10,264 nucleotides of DNA. Source: an archaeon (GTDB taxonomy: Archaea; Iainarchaeota; Iainarchaeia; CSSED10-239). The notes under the pieces were generated by a model. That model was not told the DNA's origin and made no database searches. It saw only the letters and a list, made by a program, of their open reading frames with translations. How positions within the stretch are numbered: the first letter of the stretch is position 1; each line of letters starts with the position of its first letter. The DNA lies in assembly GCA_029563035.1 (NCBI GenBank), contig JAKQTP010000280.1:1-10264 (forward strand), read 5' to 3'. The translations under genes were made by a program, and so were the position numbers. This document shows positions 4,995 through 10,264 of the stretch, piece after piece.

Positions 4995-6323
4995 TTGATT
5001 AATTTATCAAAATTTGATTTCAAAAAATATCGTTTATTGATTTTTCTAGTTATAGGGATAGGTTATCTTCTAGTGTTTTTTCATAGAGTGGCTCCTGCAG
5101 TTGTTGCAATAGATATGATGTCTGATTTAAATGCAGGCGCAGTATTGATAGGATTCTTAGCTTCAGGATACTTTTATCCATATGCCATAATGCAACTTCC
5201 TACGGGAATATTGTCTGATACTTGGGGTGCTAGAAAAACTATAACTCTATTTTTCCTAATAGCCTCAATTGGCTCTGTTGTCCTTGGGTTATCTATGAGT
5301 ATCACCTCTGCCATAATCGGAAGAGTATTGGTCGGATTTGGTGTTTCAACATTGTATGTATGCGCATTAAAAATATATTCTCAATGGTATAGGGAAGACG
5401 AATTTGCAACTATGACTGGATTTTTAATAGCCATAGGTGGCATTGGTCTCTTAATATCTACAGTCCCCCTTGCAATAATGTCTAATCTTGTGGGGTGGAG
5501 AATTCCATTCATCCTTACAGGAGGGATAACATTGGTAATAGGATTACTTGTTTGGATTTTCGTAAGAAACTCTCCTGTAGATATAGGAATGCCTCCTGTT
5601 GTCAATAATAATTCTTCTAATCCTCATGATCCACTTAGCGTAACAAAAAATAATCAGCCTAAATCCCAAAAGGTATCTATAATCGATAATTCTTTTAAGA
5701 TATTACGCTTGAAATATTTTTGGCCCGTATCAATCTGGATTTTCTGTACTATGGGGATATATCTTGCTTTTAGTGGTCTTTGGGGAGGGCCTTATTTAAT
5801 CCAGATTTATAAGATGACAAAAGTAGAGGCCAGTAGAGTTTTATCAATGATTGCTATTGGTATGATATTTGGGGGCCCTATTATTGGATTTTTTTCTGAC
5901 AAGGTACTAAAAAGAAGGAAGATAGTGGTAAATGTATCTAGTGGAATACTGCTTGCTACGATGATATTTCTTTTTTCATTTACCTCAAATATTCCAATTT
6001 TTGGACTATATCTAATCTGTTTAGGAATTGGGATTTTTTCAGTTGGCACTGTATCAGTAGGATACGCATTGGTAAAGGATCTTTTTCCTATTGAGATTGC
6101 TGGAACTGCTACTGGCATAGCTAATTTTTTCCCGTTTTTAATGGGAGCTTTATACCAACCTTTAATGGGGTATATATTAGAATTAAATGGCAAAGTCGGC
6201 GATTCTTATACTACAATCGGATACCACAATGCTTTTTTAGTTCTATTGATCTCATCAATAATTGCCTGCATTGCTAGCTTCTTTATAAAAGAAAACAACA
6301 ATAAACTAGTAAGAAATGCTTAG
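4995..6323 (+). CDS. Major facilitator superfamily permease, 12 membrane segments, substrate unknown
   Basis: The 442-residue integral membrane protein has about 12 hydrophobic segments in two halves, joined by a hydrophilic loop near residues 195-232 (NNNSSNPHDP... region). The MFS motif A, GILSDTWGARK (71-81), lies between TM2 and TM3, and a related motif GFFSDKVLKRRK sits in the second half at the matching place. TM1 carries FFHRVAPAVVAID, and the TM2 region YFYPYAIMQLPTG is typical of a broad group of organic-anion or sugar-phosphate-like permeases. The precise substrate cannot be read from the sequence. The start is TTG at 4995, chosen for the GGTGA site four bases upstream and because it precedes TM1 with a short positively charged N-terminus (KFDFKKYR). 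It lies in tandem 58 bp after the asparaginase-like gene, so co-transcription by readthrough is possible. Confidence 0.92.
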   Translation: MINLSKFDFKKYRLLIFLVIGIGYLLVFFHRVAPAVVAIDMMSDLNAGAVLIGFLASGYFYPYAIMQLPTGILSDTWGARKTITLFFLIASIGSVVLGLSMSITSAIIGRVLVGFGVSTLYVCALKIYSQWYREDEFATMTGFLIAIGGIGLLISTVPLAIMSNLVGWRIPFILTGGITLVIGLLVWIFVRNSPVDIGMPPVVNNNSSNPHDPLSVTKNNQPKSQKVSIIDNSFKILRLKYFWPVSIWIFCTMGIYLAFSGLWGGPYLIQIYKMTKVEASRVLSMIAIGMIFGGPIIGFFSDKVLKRRKIVVNVSSGILLATMIFLFSFTSNIPIFGLYLICLGIGIFSVGTVSVGYALVKDLFPIEIAGTATGIANFFPFLMGALYQPLMGYILELNGKVGDSYTTIGYHNAFLVLLISSIIACIASFFIKENNNKLVRNA

Positions 6324-6348
6324 ATGACATGTGTCCTGATTTCCATCA

Positions 6349-6354
6349 TTTTTT
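6349..6354 (+). terminator. T-tract after the MFS gene
   Basis: A T6 run, followed by ATTTC, lies about 26 nt after the MFS stop codon. It fits an oligo-T terminator separating the permease from the regulator gene 245 bp downstream. Confidence 0.4.
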
Positions 6355-6568
6355 ATTTCAATTAATATCTTAGTTGATTTGAAAAGAGTGTATAAGATGT
6401 AATAAACTAAACAAATATTGGATAATCTAAACGAATCTATAATTAGGGCTATTAAAATTTTGATAAAAAGCAAAACAAATAAATCAGCTCTTCAAAAATA
6501 AGAAATATAAAATTACAATACCTTTCAGTTTTTTTAATATTTTTAATGATTTTTTTCTAAGGGGAAAT

Positions 6569-6576
6569 ATTTATAT
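6569..6576 (+). promoter_or_regulatory. BRE/TATA promoter of the response regulator gene
   Basis: The purine-rich GGGGAAAT is followed by ATTTATAT, centred about 27 nt before the ATG at 6600. This is the clearest BRE-TATA pair in the window. Its position implies a leaderless transcript beginning at 6600, which argues against the ATG at 6579. Confidence 0.65.
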
Positions 6577-6599
6577 GTATGAATATTAAACATAATAAC

Positions 6600-7592
6600 A
6601 TGTCCAAAAAAATATTGGTTGTAGAAGATGAAATCGAGCTACTCGATTTTTATGATAAAATGCTAACTGCAGAAGATTATACAGTCTATAAATCGGAAAC
6701 TGGTAAGAAGGCCATTGATATTTTCGATAAAGAGGATCCAAAAATAATAATCATGGACATTAAACTTCCTGACATTTCAGGCATTGAAGTAACTCGATAT
6801 ATAAAAGAAAAATCCCCAGATGCAATCATTATAGCTGTTTCGGCATATGGAGAAAGATTAAAAGATGCTGTAAATGCAGGAGCATATACCTTAGTCCAGA
6901 AGCCTTTTTTACAGAAAGAATTAATATCCCTAATAAAAGATCTAACTCACTCTTCTGAAACAATAAAAGATGAAGCTATTGATGTCAGTTTTACAAAAAA
7001 AAGGGTGCCATCTTCTCTAACAAGAGTGGCGTTTGACGCCGTTATAACAAATATGGGGGAAGGATCGCTTAGGATATTATTAAAAAGGACTAACTTAGAT
7101 AGGTATATTGGTAATTTACCTCCTCATGACGATTCACCTTCTATTACTGTAGATGAATACATTATACTTATACAAAATATCTTCGATATTTTCGGACAAA
7201 AGGGGGCAAAAGCAATTCTTTACATTTGTGGAAAAGAAGGATTCAAAAATTCTTTAAAGCATAATCCTGCTCTATTTGGAGTAGCAGGTGTGGCGTTAAA
7301 ATTTATGCCCGATGAAAAAAAGAAGAAATTTATTCTAGAAAAAGTACTTAAAAAACTTGAAGAAATTTTTGGAAATGTCCATATACTCGAAGAAGATCAA
7401 AGTTATTTCTACATCAAATTACCTGAGTGTCCCTATTGCAAAGGGCAAAAATCTGATTCCCCCATTTGTTACACCCCAATAGGTTTCTATGAAGAAGTAA
7501 TCAAATGGGCAACAGGAAAATCAGAAAAAGTAGAACAAATTCAATGTATTGCAATGGGGCATGAAAACTGTGTATTCAAAATCCTGAAATAA
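6600..7592 (+). CDS. Response regulator: receiver domain fused to a V4R (4-vinyl reductase-like) domain
   Basis: The product has 330 residues from the preferred start. Residues 3-115 are a CheY-like receiver with Glu9/Asp10, phosphoacceptor Asp53, Ser81 and Lys101 (QKPF), so phosphorylation should work. Residues about 136-330 form a V4R domain. Its C-terminal signature has Cys277-x2-Cys280, Cys290 and CIAMGHENCVFKI with Cys316 and Cys324. V4R domains bind small ligands or metals, and in the methanogen regulator MsvR the V4R cysteines sense redox state. There is no DNA-binding domain, so output may be through protein contacts or ligand-gated signalling. No histidine kinase lies in the window, making this an orphan regulator. 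An in-frame ATG at 6579 would add seven residues, but it lies only 3 nt downstream of the TATA box. It has its own promoter and a T-tract behind it. Confidence 0.92.
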   Translation: MSKKILVVEDEIELLDFYDKMLTAEDYTVYKSETGKKAIDIFDKEDPKIIIMDIKLPDISGIEVTRYIKEKSPDAIIIAVSAYGERLKDAVNAGAYTLVQKPFLQKELISLIKDLTHSSETIKDEAIDVSFTKKRVPSSLTRVAFDAVITNMGEGSLRILLKRTNLDRYIGNLPPHDDSPSITVDEYIILIQNIFDIFGQKGAKAILYICGKEGFKNSLKHNPALFGVAGVALKFMPDEKKKKFILEKVLKKLEEIFGNVHILEEDQSYFYIKLPECPYCKGQKSDSPICYTPIGFYEEVIKWATGKSEKVEQIQCIAMGHENCVFKILK

Positions 7593-7612
7593 TGTCATAT
7601 CTTTTGCATAAA

Positions 7613-7618
7613 TTTTTT
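7613..7618 (+). terminator. T-tract after the response regulator gene
   Basis: A T6 run about 20 nt past the stop codon, followed by ATTT, is a plausible oligo-T terminator. The remaining sequence up to 7790 is AT-rich and shows no gene. Confidence 0.35.
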
Positions 7619-7790
7619 ATTTAAATAGAATATTAATCTATAGAAAATACTCAAGAAAAATATGAATTCTTTTTTCTGTCTATAGTATTTTTAATTTATA
7701 TATATTTATCAATTGAAACACCACAATAGCAATGACATGTATATCGTTAAGTAAAAATATATTAAGTTTAATTTTGAGTGAATTAGATAA

Positions 7791-7798
7791 ATATATAA
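7791..7798 (+). promoter_or_regulatory. TATA box for the STT3/AglB gene
   Basis: ATATATAA is centred about 26 nt before the ATG at 7821, giving a leaderless transcript. Confidence 0.55.
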
Positions 7799-7820
7799 AA
7801 TAACTTTCAAAATTATTGAC

Positions 7821-9929
7821 ATGGCAAAAAAGAAATATATCAATAAGATAGAATCTAAAAATAGGATAAAAATACCTTATGAGAATTATTTTATTAGCCT
7901 ATTTTTAGCTGTTTCCCTATCTATTGGTGCTTATCTTAGGAGTTGGTCCTTAAGATTTGGTATAATGATGAGTTACGACACATACTATTTTCTAAGAGAA
8001 GCTTCTTATTATCTAAGGGGTAGTTTGCCTAACATTGATCCAATGGCACCAACTGTAGTGAGATACTTCTTAGATGAGGATGTGCAAGGAGTTCCTATTT
8101 TAACATCATTTATTTCTAAAATTACCGGAATAGAACTCTTAAAAGTTCATATGGGATTACCAATCGTTTTAGGACTTGCTAGTTCTATGATTACCTTTTT
8201 TATAGTATTATTTGTTTGGAAAAATAAGTACCTTGCAGCTATATCTTCATTCTTTTTAGCAATCATACCTGCTTTTATCTATAGGACAACAGGAGGATTT
8301 ATGGAGAAAGACACATTAGGAGCTCCATTCTTCCTAATATGCCTCTTACTTGCTGTTTTGATTATTAAAGAAAAGAAGATTAAAATTATGGGACTTTATG
8401 GAGTTTTATTGATTTTAACAATTTATCTTTATGCGAATTCTTACGGTAATTTCTTTTTTATTCCAATAATAATTGGGATTTATGCTATCTTACAACCACT
8501 TGTGGCAGCCGAAGAAAAAAATAAATCACTAACACTAAAAGATAAGATAAAAGGAGATGTATCGACATGGGCGCTTCTTTTATCTGGGGCTATTGGCCTT
8601 GTGTTGGCCTTAGTTTTTATTACTCCTTACCAAAATGATCAACTTAGAATTGAACTTTCAATGATGGGCCTTATTTTTGGGGCATTGATGCATTTAACTA
8701 GGGCATTTGTTAAAAATAAAAAATATTATTTTGGAACATTAGTTGCTTGGACAGTTCTTTTATTAGCGGCAGCATACTTTGTCCTTGGATATAACATAAT
8801 ATCATTTTTATTATTATCAGATGTGCATGGAATATCCGGACAAGGGCAAGTAATGACATTTATAGATATAGTCGATAAGTTTTTTATATTTCCAATATTT
8901 GCTGCTATTGGAACAGTATATGTTTTATACCAAATAAAAAATGGAATCAGGCCTAATGAAAACCTACTATTTATGGGATCTTTTTTATTTACTGCTTTTA
9001 TGGCATATCAAATGTTAAGAAACGCCTTTTTCTTTGCAATTCCTTTGGCAATATTCGCAGCCTTAGGCATTATTGGAATCTTTGAATTTTTTCAAAAATA
9101 TTTAAGTTCAAAGAAGGCATTAGCATTTACCGCCATAATACTCATTATATTTGGTGGTGCTTCAATATACAATTCAAATGGCTATAAAACTAGCTTAACA
9201 CCACATCTTACAGATTACTGGCTCACAGCTTTGATTTGGTTGGATGATAATACTCCCCAAGAAGAAGTAGTATGTAATTGGTGGGATTATGGATATTGGA
9301 TACAGACAGTTGGGAATAGACGAACTATATCAGATGGAATGAGAACTGGTATGGGACCATGGATTAGAGGATATTCAGAATTGCTTGCATCATTAGATTC
9401 AAACGCAATTCCAAAATTGATTTCTATGGAAGAAGAAGCCTACAAACAAACTGGTAACAGATTTACAATAAATCATATTATAGTTGATCAAAGTCTTCTA
9501 ATAAAAACAGGCGTCCTTAATTCAGTAATACAAAGAAACGTCTTTAATACAGCATATTTTTATTTTAAAGGAATTTCTAAAAAAGGATCTGTGACTACGT
9601 ATATATATGAAAGTGGGGACACTAGGCTTTATCTTGTAACAGATGATAAAGTAACTTACTGCTACATAGAACAAGGGAATCAAAGATATGGAGTTTCAAA
9701 TTTTATTGTCGAAAATCCAAAAGGACAAAACTTTGTATATGAGAATATACAATACGATCTTCAATCAATTACACAGATAATATACCTAAATCCTCAAAAT
9801 GCTATTATGATCCAACCCTCATTAAAAGACACATTATTTGCTAAACTAATAGTGTACGAAACAGGTCTTAAGAACTTCAAACTTGAGTATGACAATGGCT
9901 ATGTGAAAATTTACAAAATATTAAGATAG
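7821..9929 (+). CDS. aglB: STT3/AglB-type dolichyl-phosphooligosaccharide-protein glycotransferase
   Basis: This 702-residue membrane enzyme should transfer a lipid-linked glycan to Asn in N-x-S/T sequons of exported proteins, such as surface-layer proteins, on the outer face of the membrane. The N-terminal part (about 20-450) has roughly 13 membrane segments; the C-terminal part (about 455-702) is an outside globular domain. Catalytic marks are the first acidic motif at Asp53 (SYDTYYFLR), the second at Glu162-Lys-Asp164 (GGFMEKDTLG, the ExD form), Arg400 after loop 5 (QMLRNAFFF) and the WWDYG sequon-binding motif at 487-491 (CNWWDYGYWIQTVGNRR). Asp556...Lys562 (VDQSLLIKTGVL) may be the DK-type motif. 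No glutamate occurs between residues 279 and 379, so the TIXE/SVSE glutamate of loop 5 is not visible. No other glycosylation genes are nearby, as is common for archaeal AglB. It has its own promoter; a T5 stretch follows the stop. Confidence 0.96.
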   Translation: MAKKKYINKIESKNRIKIPYENYFISLFLAVSLSIGAYLRSWSLRFGIMMSYDTYYFLREASYYLRGSLPNIDPMAPTVVRYFLDEDVQGVPILTSFISKITGIELLKVHMGLPIVLGLASSMITFFIVLFVWKNKYLAAISSFFLAIIPAFIYRTTGGFMEKDTLGAPFFLICLLLAVLIIKEKKIKIMGLYGVLLILTIYLYANSYGNFFFIPIIIGIYAILQPLVAAEEKNKSLTLKDKIKGDVSTWALLLSGAIGLVLALVFITPYQNDQLRIELSMMGLIFGALMHLTRAFVKNKKYYFGTLVAWTVLLLAAAYFVLGYNIISFLLLSDVHGISGQGQVMTFIDIVDKFFIFPIFAAIGTVYVLYQIKNGIRPNENLLFMGSFLFTAFMAYQMLRNAFFFAIPLAIFAALGIIGIFEFFQKYLSSKKALAFTAIILIIFGGASIYNSNGYKTSLTPHLTDYWLTALIWLDDNTPQEEVVCNWWDYGYWIQTVGNRRTISDGMRTGMGPWIRGYSELLASLDSNAIPKLISMEEEAYKQTGNRFTINHIIVDQSLLIKTGVLNSVIQRNVFNTAYFYFKGISKKGSVTTYIYESGDTRLYLVTDDKVTYCYIEQGNQRYGVSNFIVENPKGQNFVYENIQYDLQSITQIIYLNPQNAIMIQPSLKDTLFAKLIVYETGLKNFKLEYDNGYVKIYKILR

Positions 9930-9985
9930 TTATTTTTATATTTCTTGTGAAGACTAGGGATTTAATTATTTTTGTCTACGTTCAA

Positions 9986-10247
9986 ATGGAATTAGGCGCT
10001 AATTTTTTATAATAGTCACATAGGCTCCACGAAAGTATTCAAAAAGACAGCGGAGACGTTAAGTTCTTTCGACATTAAAGTAAAAGCGTTTGCCTTGACA
10101 AATCTACAGTTCCATAATACGTTGGCAAGTTTCAAGATCCCGAGGTATACATACTACCTAAGGAAAACTGCAAAATCAAGAGGTCGCAAAAATGGAAAAG
10201 TGCTTTGTATTATTTCTGAAGCAAAAGAAATATTAAAAAAATTATAA
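9986..10247 (+). pseudogene. Small orphan ORF with atypical codon use, probably a frameshifted or degenerate gene
   Basis: One frame is open from 9996 to the TAA at 10245-10247 (83 sense codons) but has no ATG or GTG near its beginning. An ATG at 9986 reads MELGANF in another frame and stops at 10010-10012; skipping one base in the T6 run at 10003-10008 would join it to the long frame, giving about 86 residues. The reading is protein-like, basic and rich in Lys and Arg towards the end (IPRYTYYLRKTAKSRGRKNG, then a helix SEAKEILKKL). That end faintly resembles small helix-turn-helix or excisionase-type domains; I do not recognise a family. About half of the codons end in G or C, and CpG is common (ACG, GCG, CCG), unlike its neighbours, which suggests foreign origin. 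It may be a broken gene, an internally started one (TTG 10095 or 10131) or a sequencing error. Confidence 0.4.
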
Positions 10248-10264
10248 TAATATTTTTTTTATTC

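Noticed and set aside
5807..6193. Minus-strand open frame of 128 codons within the MFS gene.
   Set aside because: It lies antisense to the permease, has no promoter or ribosome site, and its composition mirrors the membrane helices opposite.
6360..6560. Gap before the response regulator, examined for a small gene or riboswitch.
   Set aside because: There is no open frame of note and no stable hairpin; only A- and T-runs upstream of the clear promoter at 6561-6576.

Overview
This AT-rich window (coding parts roughly one third G+C, intergenic parts lower) reads as archaeal, most likely euryarchaeal. The evidence is an AglB/STT3-type oligosaccharyltransferase, a stand-alone LigD-type 3'-phosphoesterase, a V4R-domain response regulator, and TATA boxes about 24-31 nt upstream of most start codons with almost no 5' leader, as in leaderless archaeal transcripts. 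Two genes instead use GGTGA(T) Shine-Dalgarno sequences. The exact lineage cannot be settled from this window; a methanogen-related euryarchaeon is a guess.

Layout. 1-410 (-): YjbQ/UPF0047 enzyme, cut at its C-terminus by the window edge. 609-1064 (-): universal stress protein, divergent from 1158-1643 (+), a VOC/glyoxalase-fold protein with a helical tail. 1743-2480 (-): bacterial-type PH domain + SHOCT + zinc ribbon. 2481-3292 has no convincing protein gene, but holds several inverted repeats and, at about 3030-3190, a G+C-enriched run of four hairpins ending in a T-tract: the best candidate here for an undescribed non-coding RNA. 3293-3808 (-): cyclophilin. 3984-4361 (-): 3'-phosphoesterase, divergent from 4442-4936 (+), a one-domain asparaginase-like protein. 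4995-6323 (+): MFS permease with a TTG start. 6600-7592 (+): receiver + V4R response regulator. 7821-9929 (+): STT3/AglB. 9986-10247 (+): a small open frame with foreign-looking codon use and no normal start, possibly a frameshifted remnant.

The genes look like mostly single-gene transcription units with their own promoters, not one pathway. Loose themes are stress, redox and repair (Usp, cyclophilin, phosphoesterase, V4R regulator) and the cell surface (STT3, permease). No CRISPR array, rRNA, tRNA or intact insertion sequence was seen. The points most worth checking are the hairpin cluster, the 3' orphan frame, the coding-like frame past the A8 run of the PH/SHOCT gene, the missing TIXE/SVSE glutamate in STT3, and the receiver-V4R fusion.
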